Both the position numbers and the translations under genes were made by a program. DNA of 64,000 nucleotides from UBA8231 sp036011085. Its GTDB lineage: Bacteria > Latescibacterota > UBA2968 > UBA8231. A model generated the notes under the pieces. That model worked only from the letters and a program-made list of their open reading frames with translations, did not search any database and was not told the origin of the DNA. Shown in pieces: positions 42,182 to 50,921 of the stretch (position 1 is its first letter; the number at the start of each line of letters is the position of its first letter). The stretch covers positions 27,528 through 91,527 of the forward strand of contig DASCMS010000103.1 in assembly GCA_036011085.1 (NCBI GenBank). The letters run 5' to 3'.

Positions 42182-43176
42182 CAGAGCCAGACGACAGCAT
42201 CCCGCGCCGCCGGGCCCTCCGTCAGCTGGCCGCCGCCGGAGCCGCCATCGGCGCCGCCGGTCTGGGCGCCTGGAGGCTCTTCGACGCGAGGAAGGGCGAC
42301 CGCTACTTCCGTGAAATCCGGCATTCAGATGCCAGGATCCTGCCTTCTTTTGCCGTGAATCGCGGCACCGACCCGGTGACCATGGCCATCGCCCGCGGCA
42401 CCGACCCGACCGCCCTCGTGCGCGGCGCCTTCGGTGAACTGGGGGGCCTGGATCGATTCATCAGTAAGGGGGATGTGGTCCTCATCAAGCCGAACGTCGC
42501 GTTCGATCGACCTGCCGCCCTTGGAGCCACAACCCATCCAGACGTGTTGAAGGCCGTCGCGGCCGCCGTGCGTGACGCCGGCGCCGCCCGCATCCTCATC
42601 GCCGACAATCCCATCAATCAGCCCGAGGGATGCTTCTTCAAATCCGGCATCACCGCGGCCGCCGGGCAGGTCGGCGCGGATCTCGTACTGCCGCGACCTT
42701 CGGCCTTCGCGCCGGTGCGCATCGATGGCGAGGTGCTGTCCACGTGGCCCATGTTCTACGAACCCTTTGCCCAGGCAGACAAGGTCATCGGCATCGCCCC
42801 GCTCAAGGATCACAACCTGTGCTCGGCGTCGATGACGATGAAAAACTGGTACGGCATGCTCGGCGGCCGACGCAACCAGTTCCATCAGCGCATCCATGGC
42901 ATCGTTGCCGACTTCCCCCACATGGTTAAGCCCACCCTGGCCATCCTCGATGCAACACGGATCCTGATGCGCAACGGCCCTACCGGCGGCAGTCTGGGGG
43001 ATGTAAAACGGGGAGACACCCTCGTGGTCGGCACCGACATGCTCGCCGTCGACGCCTTCGGCTATGGCCTGCTCGACCGCGGACCGGACGGACCGGAATA
43101 CCTGCACCGTGCCGCCGCCCGCAGCCTGGGCAGCACGAAGTGGAAAGAGGCCAACTGGCGGGAGATCGCCGTCTGA
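42178..43176 (+). CDS. Tat-exported DUF362 protein
   Basis: A 332-residue protein with a twin-arginine signal (RRRALRQLAAAGAAIGAAGLG). The DUF362 domain shows GDVVLIKPNVAFDRPA, THPDVLKAVAAAVRDAGA, IADNPI, and LKDHNLCSASMTMKNWYGMLGG. DUF362 proteins often occur with 4Fe-4S ferredoxins, and here the next gene is one. Export by Tat suggests that it folds, perhaps with a cofactor, before crossing the membrane. It overlaps both neighbours. Confidence 0.82.
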   Translation: MTEPDDSIPRRRALRQLAAAGAAIGAAGLGAWRLFDARKGDRYFREIRHSDARILPSFAVNRGTDPVTMAIARGTDPTALVRGAFGELGGLDRFISKGDVVLIKPNVAFDRPAALGATTHPDVLKAVAAAVRDAGAARILIADNPINQPEGCFFKSGITAAAGQVGADLVLPRPSAFAPVRIDGEVLSTWPMFYEPFAQADKVIGIAPLKDHNLCSASMTMKNWYGMLGGRRNQFHQRIHGIVADFPHMVKPTLAILDATRILMRNGPTGGSLGDVKRGDTLVVGTDMLAVDAFGYGLLDRGPDGPEYLHRAAARSLGSTKWKEANWREIAV

Positions 43177-44756
43177 TGCGCATCACCCGGGCCAGGGTTG
43201 TGTCGCAGGTCTTCTTCATGGGCCTGTTTCTCTTCTTCGCCTTCGTCACGCAGTTCGGCTACCTCAAGGGCTACCCCGTGTCGCTCTTTCTCGAGGCCGA
43301 CCCGCTGGTTGCCATCGCCACCGCCATGACGACGCACACGCTCTACCGCGGGCTGCTGTGGTCGCTGGTCGTGCTGCTGCCGACATTGCTGCTGGGGCGC
43401 GTGTTCTGCAACTGGATCTGTCCGTACGGGATCCTGCACCAGTTCACCGGCTGGCTCTTCAACCGGCGCAATCCGGCCGAACAGATCGACAGCAACCGCT
43501 ACCGACGTCTGTTCTCGCTGAAGTACTACCTCCTCATCGGTACGCTGATGATGGCTGCCTTCGGCAGTCTGCAGATCGGCCTGCTCGACCCCATCAGCCT
43601 GCTCTACCGCTCCTTCACGGTCGCCGTTCTGCCGGGCATCGACATGCCCACCGAGTGGATCTACGTACGCCCCCATGTCCATCGACTCGCCTGGGTCGTC
43701 GGCCTGCTGCTCGTTTTCCTCATCGGCATGAACCTGGTGATCCCGCGGTTCTTCTGCCGGGCGCTCTGCCCCCTTGGCGCCACCCTCGGCATCCTGTCCC
43801 GTTTCAGCCTGTTTCGCATCGAGCGCAGCATCGACGCCTGTATCGACTGCGATCTCTGTCTGCAGCGTTGCGAAGGGGCTTCCGACCCGCATACGAACCT
43901 GCGCAAGTCTGAGTGCTTCGTCTGCTTCAACTGCATCGACGATTGCCCTCACGATGCTCTCAGCTTTGCCTTCGCCGCGCCGGTGGAACATCAGGTCACC
44001 TGGCCCGATGTCGACCGGCGCAAGGCGGTCCTGGCCGGTCTTGTGGGCCTGTTCACTTTCTCCTTTTCACGCCGCTCCGGCGACCTCGACAAGAACTTTC
44101 AGAAGGAAGTGATTCGGCCCCCGGGCTCGGTGGCCGAGACAGCGTTTCTCGAGCGCTGCATCAAGTGTGACCAGTGCCTCCGCGTGTGTCCCACCAACGT
44201 CCTGCAGCCCGCCTGGTTTGAATCTGGCATCGAGGGTGTGTGGACACCTGTGATGAATATGCGCATGGGTTACTGTGAGCTGAACTGCACGCTCTGCGGT
44301 CAGGTCTGCCCCACGGGGGCCATTCAGAAGATCTCCATCGAGCAGAAACTGGGGATCGCCGGTTTCGAAGACCTGGGGGCGGTGAAGACGGGCACCGCCT
44401 TCTACGACCGGGGTCGGTGCCTGCCCTGGGCCATGGACACGGCCTGCGTCGTCTGTGAGGAGGTCTGCCCCACCTCACCGAAAGCGATCTACTCACGACA
44501 GGTGGAGGTAACGACGAGGTACGGCGAGCAGTTGCGTCTGCGCCAGCCCTATGTCGATCCTGAGGTGTGCATCGGCTGCGGTATCTGCGAGCATGAGTGT
44601 CCGGTGCGCGACCACCGCGCCATCCGAGTGACCGCCGTAGGAGAAACCCGCTCTGTCGATCGAACACTACTGCTCAGCCTGGTGGAAGGTGACGGTGAGA
44701 ACAACGCCAGGCTGGCTGGAAACCCCGAAATCGCCGAACGTCACACAGGTGCATAG
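43176..44756 (+). CDS. NapH-like membrane protein with multiple 4Fe-4S clusters
   Basis: A 526-residue protein. The N-terminal half has about four to five membrane helices and GRVFCNWICPYGILHQ and FFCRALCPLGATLG motifs of NapH/NosR-type proteins. Cys motifs for six 4Fe-4S clusters follow: CIDCDLCLQRC, CFVCFNCIDDCP, CIKCDQCLRVCP, CELNCTLCGQVCP, CVVCEEVCP with an upstream Cys, and CIGCGICEHECP. It should pass electrons between the quinone pool or cytoplasm and an exported partner. The start ATG 43176 overlaps the DUF362 stop as TGATG. Confidence 0.88.
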   Translation: MRITRARVVSQVFFMGLFLFFAFVTQFGYLKGYPVSLFLEADPLVAIATAMTTHTLYRGLLWSLVVLLPTLLLGRVFCNWICPYGILHQFTGWLFNRRNPAEQIDSNRYRRLFSLKYYLLIGTLMMAAFGSLQIGLLDPISLLYRSFTVAVLPGIDMPTEWIYVRPHVHRLAWVVGLLLVFLIGMNLVIPRFFCRALCPLGATLGILSRFSLFRIERSIDACIDCDLCLQRCEGASDPHTNLRKSECFVCFNCIDDCPHDALSFAFAAPVEHQVTWPDVDRRKAVLAGLVGLFTFSFSRRSGDLDKNFQKEVIRPPGSVAETAFLERCIKCDQCLRVCPTNVLQPAWFESGIEGVWTPVMNMRMGYCELNCTLCGQVCPTGAIQKISIEQKLGIAGFEDLGAVKTGTAFYDRGRCLPWAMDTACVVCEEVCPTSPKAIYSRQVEVTTRYGEQLRLRQPYVDPEVCIGCGICEHECPVRDHRAIRVTAVGETRSVDRTLLLSLVEGDGENNARLAGNPEIAERHTGA

Positions 44757-44782
44757 CCACGCCAAACACATGGAGCCCTTCG

Positions 44783-45985
44783 ATGTCTGATCATAGTAGT
44801 CTGCCGAATCGCGCCGTCTCCCGCCGGGGTTTTCTCTCGACCGCCGGTGCTGCCGCTGCAGGGGCGGCTCTGGGACCGGCCGCCGCCGCTGTCGATGCAG
44901 CCGACAGGACCGTGCCGGTTGCCACGCTTGGCAAGACCGGCGAAAAAGTCTCGGTGCTGTCCGCCGGTACAGCTTTCAACATCACGCCCATCACCATGCG
45001 CGCCTTCGACGTCGAGGGCATCCGCTATATCGATACGGCACAGAGCTACAACAAGGGCAATTCCGAGAAGGCGGTGGGAGACTGGTTCGAGAAGAGTGGC
45101 AAACGTGACCAGACCTTTCTCGTCACCAAGTGCGGCAACCACGACCCGGTGGCCTGGACCGCGGCCCTGTCCGGCAGCCTGGAGAGCCTGAAGACGGATC
45201 GCGTCGATCTCTACTTCATGCACAACCTGAAGAACCCCGATCTCCTCACCGCCGACATGAAGGCTGCCCAACAACGGCTGAAGAAAGAGAACAAGATCCG
45301 CTTCTTCGGCTTCTCGTCACATGACAAGCGCGTCATCGAGCTGCTCGAACGCGCACCCGAGGTGGGCTACGTCGATACGATCATGTTCCGCTACAGCTTC
45401 CGCGACTTCGGCAACGAGCGGATGAAAGCGGCCATCGACAAGTGCCATGCTGCCGGGATCGGCCTGATCGCCATGAAGACTCAGGGCGGACGCGGGGGTG
45501 GTGCGGAGCCGACCGAGTGGCCCGGTTTCAACCGGCACCAGGCGGCCCTCAAGGCGATGTGGCAGGACGAGCGCATCACAGCCTGCTGCTCGGAGATGTC
45601 CAGCATCCAGCATGTGCGCGAGAATGCTGATGCCGCCCGCAAGGGTCCGCGCATGGGCTGGCTCGAACGGCAGCACGAGGGCGAGCTTCTGCGACAGCAC
45701 GCCGAGGCCACCAGTCATCTGGTTTGTCGTGGCTGCAGCCACCTCTGCGAATCGCGCGTCGATGCCGATACAGCCGTAGGTGATATCCTCCGCTTCCGTA
45801 TGTACCACGACGAATATGGCAAGCGACGCGATGCCCGACGTCTGTTCCGGGACCTTCCTGAAGCTCAGCGCCAGATCAGCAACGTCGATTTCGCCGCCGC
45901 CGAAGCGGCCTGTCCTCATGGACTGGCCATCGGCAGCATGATGCGGGATGCTGACAGCAAGCTGTCTGACAGCAAGCTGTCTTGA
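44783..45985 (+). CDS. Tat-exported aldo/keto reductase with C-terminal Fe-S motif
   Basis: A 400-residue protein. A Tat signal (SRRGFLSTAGAAAAGAALG) precedes an aldo/keto reductase barrel with YIDTAQSYNKGNSEKAVGDW (catalytic Asp and Tyr), LVTKCGNHDP and DRVDLYFMHNL. The C-terminal tail has CRGCSHLCESR and a later Cys (EAACPHG), which fits one 4Fe-4S cluster as in ferredoxin-linked AKRs. It ends DSKLSDSKLS, encoded by two palindromic repeats. A GGAG site precedes ATG 44783. Confidence 0.86.
   Translation: MSDHSSLPNRAVSRRGFLSTAGAAAAGAALGPAAAAVDAADRTVPVATLGKTGEKVSVLSAGTAFNITPITMRAFDVEGIRYIDTAQSYNKGNSEKAVGDWFEKSGKRDQTFLVTKCGNHDPVAWTAALSGSLESLKTDRVDLYFMHNLKNPDLLTADMKAAQQRLKKENKIRFFGFSSHDKRVIELLERAPEVGYVDTIMFRYSFRDFGNERMKAAIDKCHAAGIGLIAMKTQGGRGGGAEPTEWPGFNRHQAALKAMWQDERITACCSEMSSIQHVRENADAARKGPRMGWLERQHEGELLRQHAEATSHLVCRGCSHLCESRVDADTAVGDILRFRMYHDEYGKRRDARRLFRDLPEAQRQISNVDFAAAEAACPHGLAIGSMMRDADSKLSDSKLS
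45953..45981. repeat. Two tandem perfect palindromes at the AKR/DsbA-like junction
   Basis: GACAGCAAGCTGTC occurs twice, separated by one T. Each copy is a perfect 6-bp inverted repeat with a two-base centre. They encode the duplicated DSKLS ending of the reductase and end directly at the TTG start of the next gene. Confidence 0.85.
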
Positions 45986-47016
45986 AGAAAGTGCCCATGC
46001 CCCAGTTCCTGTGCACCGTCACAATCGTCCTCGTCCTGCTCGTCGGAGCCTGTACTCAACCGCAGCCATCGGTGGGTGTCGCCGCCAGGGTGGGCACGCA
46101 GCAGATCACCCTCGAACAGGTGGATGCGCAGATACAGAAGGCGGAGCCCGATGCCTGGCAGTCTCTGTTCGAGGCCCGCCAGCGGGCGCTTGGATTCCTG
46201 CTCGATGAGCAACTGCTCAACGCCGAGGCCGGCAGGCATGGGATCGACGTGGACTCGCTCATCGCCCGGGAGATCACCGCCAACGTGCCCCCGGTCAGTG
46301 ACGCCGATGTGGAGATCTTCTTTGCGCAGAACCAGCAGCGCATGGGAGAGCAGTCGTTCGAGTCGATGCAGGATCGCATCCGCGACTATATGGTGGCCGG
46401 CAACTACCGGCAGACCCAGCGGGAGTATCTTGTCGGCCTGCGCCAGCAGGCCGGCGTCGAGATCCTTCTCGAACCACCCCGGGCCCGGATCGAGGTCGCC
46501 GACGACGAGCCGGCCAGGGGTCCCGCCGACGCCCCGATCGTCGTCGTCGAGTATTCAGACTACGAGTGTCCGTATTGCAGTCGGGCGCAACCCTCGGTGC
46601 AGCAGGTCCTGCAGACCTACGGTGACCGGGTTCGCCTCGTCTACCGCGACTTTCCTCTGAACATCCACGAAAACGCGCATCTGGCCGCCCAGGCCGGTCA
46701 CTGCGCCCGCGAGCAGGGCAAGTTCTGGGAATACCACGATCTGCTCTACGAAAACGCCCGAGCCCTGCGGCCGGCAGACCTGCAGCGCTACGCCGAGGAT
46801 CTCGATCTCGATCCGGCGCTTTTTTCAGAGTGCATCGAGTCGGGACGGTACGCCGGGCAGGTTGACGCCGATCTGGCGTCGGGGCAGCAGCACGGCGTCA
46901 GTGGCACACCGGCCTTCTTCATCAACGGCCGGATGCTCTCCGGCGCCCAGCCCTTCGCCGCCTTCAAAAAGATCATCGACGAGGAGCTCGAAAGCATCGG
47001 TCGCGCCAATCTGTAA
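45982..47016 (+). CDS. DsbA-like thioredoxin-fold lipoprotein with SurA-like N-terminus
   Basis: A 344-residue exported protein. Signal KKVPMPQFLCTVTIVLVLLVGAC gives a lipobox with Cys24. Residues about 35-165 look like a SurA/peptidyl-prolyl-isomerase N-terminal helix domain (GTQQITLEQVDAQIQKAEPD). The thioredoxin domain has the CPYC redox site (196-199), DFPLNIHENAHLAAQAGHC, and GVSGTPAFFINGRML with the cis-Pro. It would oxidise, reduce or isomerise disulfides in exported partners. TTG 45982 gives the KK n-region and a TTGA overlap; ATG 45997 is the alternative. Confidence 0.88.
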   Translation: MKKVPMPQFLCTVTIVLVLLVGACTQPQPSVGVAARVGTQQITLEQVDAQIQKAEPDAWQSLFEARQRALGFLLDEQLLNAEAGRHGIDVDSLIAREITANVPPVSDADVEIFFAQNQQRMGEQSFESMQDRIRDYMVAGNYRQTQREYLVGLRQQAGVEILLEPPRARIEVADDEPARGPADAPIVVVEYSDYECPYCSRAQPSVQQVLQTYGDRVRLVYRDFPLNIHENAHLAAQAGHCAREQGKFWEYHDLLYENARALRPADLQRYAEDLDLDPALFSECIESGRYAGQVDADLASGQQHGVSGTPAFFINGRMLSGAQPFAAFKKIIDEELESIGRANL

Positions 47017-47142
47017 CCCCACGCAATCTGCCCGCAGTCTTCTCCCTTCACCAGGTGCGGATTTCGGGTTGGTCAGTCGGGTCGGGGCGAGGGTGTAGGG
47101 GGCATTACGCCGGCACGGGTCCTCTCCCGACTCAGAATCCCT

Positions 47143-47169
47143 CCGAGACCCGACGCAGTCGGGGCTCGG
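47143..47169. terminator. Hairpin between convergent genes
   Basis: CCGAGACCCGAC and GTCGGGGCTCGG form a 12-bp stem with one mismatch around a GCA loop. It lies in the gap between the redox operon (+) and the ferredoxin genes (-). No T-run is present. Confidence 0.4.
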
Positions 47170-47259
47170 CACGGGCACCCATATGCCTTCAGCCGTACCC
47201 AGATAGACCGCCACTCCGGCGTACGTCCCCGTAACCCTCGCCCGGACCCGTCCACAGGC

Positions 47260-47820
47260 CTACATCCGCACCGTCACCGCGCGCTCTGGACACTTCCACT
47301 CGCAGATCCCGCAGCCGACACAGGCGCTCAAGACCTGCACTGTGCCGCCGCTGTCATCGATCCGCATCGCCTGCTCTCCGTAGGGACACAGATCCACGCA
47401 CACGCGGCAGTCCTCGCCCTGGGAGCGCCGGCAGGCGGCCAGGTCGACCACTGCCAGACCCATGCGGATGTCCTGGCGCGCCACGGGCTGCAGGGCGCCG
47501 CTCGGACAGGCCTGCATGCACTCCAGCCCATCACACACCAGGCAGGGCTGCGAACGCGCCTCGATGAAGGGCGTGCCATTCTGCTCGTCCGACTCGCCCT
47601 TTATGTGCTTGATCGCCTGCGCCGGACAGACATCGACGCAGTTGCCGCAGCGATAACAGGTTTCGAGCAATCGTGCTTCGGGGATCGCCCCGGGGGGGCG
47701 CAGTCTGGTGCGGGGCAGCTCGGGCCGGGCGACCGGAAGCCGCTCTTCGAGAATGTCTGCCGCCTGATCGAGTGTCTTGTCGACGAGCTGACGGAAGAAA
47801 TCGCGTCTGCTGTTGCTCAT
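47260..47820 (-). CDS. Four-cluster ferredoxin-type protein (NapF/NapG-like)
   Basis: A 186-residue iron-sulfur protein. Cys motifs for four 4Fe-4S clusters are CYRCGNCVDVCP, CLVCDGLECMQACP, CRRSQGEDCRVCVDLCP and CVGCGICEWKCP. The N-terminus has SRRDFFRQLV, like the twin-arginine-type start of NapF, but no hydrophobic stretch follows, so it is probably cytoplasmic. ATG 47820 overlaps the upstream small gene (ATGA). It faces the redox operon at 41072-47016 and could supply its electrons. Confidence 0.85.
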   Translation of the reverse strand: MSNSRRDFFRQLVDKTLDQAADILEERLPVARPELPRTRLRPPGAIPEARLLETCYRCGNCVDVCPAQAIKHIKGESDEQNGTPFIEARSQPCLVCDGLECMQACPSGALQPVARQDIRMGLAVVDLAACRRSQGEDCRVCVDLCPYGEQAMRIDDSGGTVQVLSACVGCGICEWKCPERAVTVRM

Positions 47821-48062
47821 CCGGAACGTTCTTCGCCCGCCCGCTCCGTCAGGCCTTCCACCTGCTTCGTCAGCTGCTCGACTCGCCGCCGCAGAATTCC
47901 CAGGACGCGTCGCGTGTCTGCGGGAATCTCGAGGCACCGCTCGCACACGGTGCGCGTCGCCAGGCTGTTGTGTCCGGGGTAATCGTAACGTTCGCCGCAG
48001 GTACGACACAGGCGGCGTCCATCGGCAGCGGGCTTGGCCAAGGCGCTACTCCTCCATGCCAT
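47817..48062 (-). CDS. Small zinc-ribbon-like protein
   Basis: An 81-residue protein with CRTCGERYDYPGHNSLATRTVCERC, that is two CxxC pairs for one zinc ion, then a short C-terminal coiled coil (VLGILRRRVEQLTKQVEGLTE). I recognise no named family. It is coupled to the ferredoxin gene by a four-base overlap, so it may help its function or assembly. The gap to the HDOD gene is 24 bases. Confidence 0.7.
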   Translation of the reverse strand: MAWRSSALAKPAADGRRLCRTCGERYDYPGHNSLATRTVCERCLEIPADTRRVLGILRRRVEQLTKQVEGLTERAGEERSG

Positions 48063-48086
48063 CGGAACAGTGGTAGTCGGGGTCCC

Positions 48087-49415
48087 TCAGCTCATGCATT
48101 CCTTCACAAGGCGTCGCACCTCCCCCTTCACGAGACTCGCGTAGCTCTTGCTCAGCTTGCGGACATCGTCCCGCTTCAGCTGCAACACGGACAGGGCGGC
48201 GCGGTTGTACTCGACGGCCTCGTCCTCCACCAGGCCCATTCCCATCTCCTTGGCGATGCCGTCGGCGGCGTGGACCAGGGACGCCAGTGGTGATGGTCGT
48301 TCACCGAGTACGTGGTGCAGGCCGACGGCGCGCATCAGATCGTTGGGCATGTCGGATCGGCGCAACAGCAGCTCGCCGATCCACTCGTGGCTGATGGCCC
48401 CGCCCAGGTCGGCCTCGGCCTTGGCGAAGGATGTCTTGCTGTCCATGGTCCGCAGGATCCGCTCGAACCAGTCGTGGAAGAAGAACCCCTGCACGACCTT
48501 GCCGCAGTCGTGCAGCAGCGCCGCCATCCAGTAGTCGTTGAAAGGCACCTTTTCCTCGAGGCCGGCCGTGGAGTCTTCCACGAGGCGATCGGCGATCATG
48601 GCCACGGCCACCGAGTGCGCCCAGAAGCGTTCGATGTCGAAGTCGTTGTCGTCGGGACGGACGAAGGTGTTGATCAGGGCGATCTGCTGAGCGATGGCGC
48701 CCACCTTCTTGACACCGAGACGGACCACGGCTTCCTGCAACGTCCACCGTTGACCGCTGCGCGCAGTTCCCATGAAATACGGGGAGTTGGCTACCTGCAT
48801 GACCTTGAGCACGATGGCTGTGTCCCGCATCAACAGCTCTTCGAGCTGGGCCACAGTGGCCCGCGGATCGCTGACGACGCGCATGATGTGCATGATGATG
48901 GCCGGCAGCGTCGGCAGCGTGTCGAGCCGCTCGAGACGATCCTTGACCCGTTGCTCGAGCCCGCCGTCCTCTTCGTTGAGCATGCCCTCGAGATCAACCT
49001 CGGACAGAGCTTCACCGATGACTCTCTGCAGTGAGTCATCGCCACTGGCGAAGGCCAGCTCCCAGGCGCAGACGAAGACGTTGGCCATGCCCTCGACGCT
49101 CTCCCGTTGATCATTGGCTTCGTGCCCGGGAAGCAGGAGGAACAGAGGGATCGTGCCGGCCAGGGTCAGCGCCGGGACCGTCGTAGGCGCGCTCACTGTG
49201 ATGTTCTGGATGACGAGGACGCAACGGATCCGGCGACCGTGGCGGCGGATGGCCCCGGCAGCCTGGATGAAATCGGCGGCCGGCTCGACGGTGAAGCCAT
49301 ACCGATAGTTGAGCAACAGGGTGAGGAACTTGGCCAGCGTTCGCTGGGCCTTCCCCTCCTGAGCCACGATCAGAGCAAAGAACTCTTTCTCGGTCTCTGT
49401 GGTTTCCTCTGCCAT
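48087..49415 (-). CDS. HDOD-domain signalling protein
   Basis: A 442-residue protein. The N-terminal 150 residues are of unknown type. The HDOD domain follows (LDTLPTLPAIIMHIMRVVSDPRA, LLMRDTAIVLKVMQVANSPYFMG, LQEAVVRLGVKKVGAIAQ) and runs into an HD-like part with ALLHDCGKV. HDOD proteins act in regulation, often with cyclic dinucleotides. ATG 49415 is used; the longer frame to 49472 adds only 19 residues. It is divergent from crcB. Confidence 0.8.
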   Translation of the reverse strand: MAEETTETEKEFFALIVAQEGKAQRTLAKFLTLLLNYRYGFTVEPAADFIQAAGAIRRHGRRIRCVLVIQNITVSAPTTVPALTLAGTIPLFLLLPGHEANDQRESVEGMANVFVCAWELAFASGDDSLQRVIGEALSEVDLEGMLNEEDGGLEQRVKDRLERLDTLPTLPAIIMHIMRVVSDPRATVAQLEELLMRDTAIVLKVMQVANSPYFMGTARSGQRWTLQEAVVRLGVKKVGAIAQQIALINTFVRPDDNDFDIERFWAHSVAVAMIADRLVEDSTAGLEEKVPFNDYWMAALLHDCGKVVQGFFFHDWFERILRTMDSKTSFAKAEADLGGAISHEWIGELLLRRSDMPNDLMRAVGLHHVLGERPSPLASLVHAADGIAKEMGMGLVEDEAVEYNRAALSVLQLKRDDVRKLSKSYASLVKGEVRRLVKECMS

Positions 49416-49566
49416 AGATGCGGTCAAGGTCGTGGTTTTCGAGACTGGCCGAAAGGGCGCTCTCCCGGGCACTTCTTACGGAATGGACGCGTGACTATAC
49501 TATCGCTCTCGTGTACTATCCCAAATCCAGACGCCATCGACCACCTCGACATCCCGGAAACAGACG

Positions 49567-49950
49567 GTGACCCACGTCCTCTTCGTCGGCCTCGGCGGCT
49601 TTGCCGGTGCCACCTGCCGCTACCTCGTCAGCGGTGCCGTGCAGCGCCTGGTGCCTCTCGCCGTCGTGCCCTGGGGTACGCTGGTCGTCAACGTGACCGG
49701 TTGTGCTCTCATCGGCGGCCTGGCGGCCATCGCCGAGTCCCGCGCCATCCTCAGCGACTCGATCCGGCTCTTCGTCTTCACCGGAGTCCTGGGGGGGTTT
49801 ACCACCTTTTCCGCGTTCTCCCTCGAGACATTACGTCTGGTCCGCGACGGCGAGGCCCTGCTGGCGGCCGCCCACGCAGGCCTCCACGTGGTGCTCTGCC
49901 TGATCGCCGTGGCTGCCGGTGACGCTCTGTTCCGGATGCTGCTGCGATGA
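49567..49950 (+). CDS. crcB: CrcB/Fluc fluoride channel
   Basis: A 127-residue membrane protein with four helices. It starts HVLFVGLGGFAGATCRYLVSG, has WGTLVVNVTGCALIGGLAA with the conserved Asn, and TGVLGGFTTFSAFSLET with the fluoride-coordinating Phe/Thr block. Fluc channels work as dual-topology dimers to expel fluoride. GTG 49567 is the start. No fluoride-riboswitch motif is seen upstream. A TATACT box at 49496-49501 may be its -10. It overlaps the phosphatase gene by ATGA. Confidence 0.93.
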   Translation: MTHVLFVGLGGFAGATCRYLVSGAVQRLVPLAVVPWGTLVVNVTGCALIGGLAAIAESRAILSDSIRLFVFTGVLGGFTTFSAFSLETLRLVRDGEALLAAAHAGLHVVLCLIAVAAGDALFRMLLR

Positions 49951-50921
49951 GCTGGATCTGTCTCGCCCTGCTGCTGGGCACGCTGCCCGTTGCCGCATCC
50001 GGTACGGTCGAGCGGATCGCCTTCGGCTCCTGCAACAGGCACGACGGTGAACAGCCGATATGGCAGGCCATCCAGCGGGTGGCGCCGGATGTCTGGATCT
50101 GGACCGGAGACATCGTCTACGGCGACACGGAGGACATGCTGCTGCTGCGCTCGAAGTACGCGGCCCAGAAAGTACAGCCCGACTACGCCGCACTCGCCGC
50201 CAGCTGCGCTGTGATCGGCGTCTGGGACGACCATGATTATGGCCTGAACAATGGCGGCAAGGAGTACCCGCGGCGAGCCGAAAGTCAACAGGTCCTGCTC
50301 GACTTCCTCGATGTACCCACCGATTCGCCCCGGCGATCTCGGGCCGGTGCCTATGCCAGTCACATCTACGGGAGCGGTGATCGACAGGTCCGTGTCATCC
50401 TGCTCGATGCCCGCTATCACCGCGATCCGCCAGGCCAGTCGGCCGATGTGCTGGGTGCTGAACAGTGGAGCTGGCTCGAACAGCAGCTGACCACGTCGCA
50501 GGCCAGATTGAACATCATCGTCTCCGGTATCCAGGTCCTGTCTGCGGAGCACCCGTACGAGAAGTGGGCAAACTTTCCACAGTCTCGTCAGCGGCTGCTG
50601 GACCTGGTGCGCAGCAGCAGCGCCCGGGGCGTTCTGTTTCTCAGTGGCGACCGCCACCTGGCCGAGATCTCGCGCCTGGAGAGCACCGACCACGAGCCCC
50701 TCTACGACGTCACCTCGAGTGGACTGACCCACGCCTACACCAGCTATCCCGGGGAGCCCAACAGCCTGCGCCTGGGCGACGTCTACCATCGGTTGAACTT
50801 CGGCCTGCTCGCCATCGACTGGCACACCGAACCGGCGGTTGTCGATCTCGAGATCCGCGACGTCCACGGCGCCGTCGTGCGTTCTGAGCGCCTGTACGCA
50901 CCGGCGCGTACCGCCCGTTGA
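49947..50921 (+). CDS. PhoD-like exported metallophosphatase
   Basis: A 324-residue protein with a short signal peptide (SWICLALLLGTLPVAASG). The PhoD/DUF-type phosphatase domain shows IAFGSCNRHDGEQPIWQAI, VWIWTGDIVYGDT, VIGVWDDHDYGLNN, VILLDARYHRD and VLFLSGDRHLAEIS, which carry the metal-binding Asp, Asn and His residues. It would release phosphate from diesters or lipids outside the inner membrane. It is coupled with crcB and with the following Nudix gene. Confidence 0.88.
   Translation: MSWICLALLLGTLPVAASGTVERIAFGSCNRHDGEQPIWQAIQRVAPDVWIWTGDIVYGDTEDMLLLRSKYAAQKVQPDYAALAASCAVIGVWDDHDYGLNNGGKEYPRRAESQQVLLDFLDVPTDSPRRSRAGAYASHIYGSGDRQVRVILLDARYHRDPPGQSADVLGAEQWSWLEQQLTTSQARLNIIVSGIQVLSAEHPYEKWANFPQSRQRLLDLVRSSSARGVLFLSGDRHLAEISRLESTDHEPLYDVTSSGLTHAYTSYPGEPNSLRLGDVYHRLNFGLLAIDWHTEPAVVDLEIRDVHGAVVRSERLYAPARTAR

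Noticed and set aside
49480..49566. Fluoride riboswitch before crcB
   Set aside because: The upstream sequence lacks the conserved pseudoknot-type motifs of that riboswitch as far as can be judged by eye.
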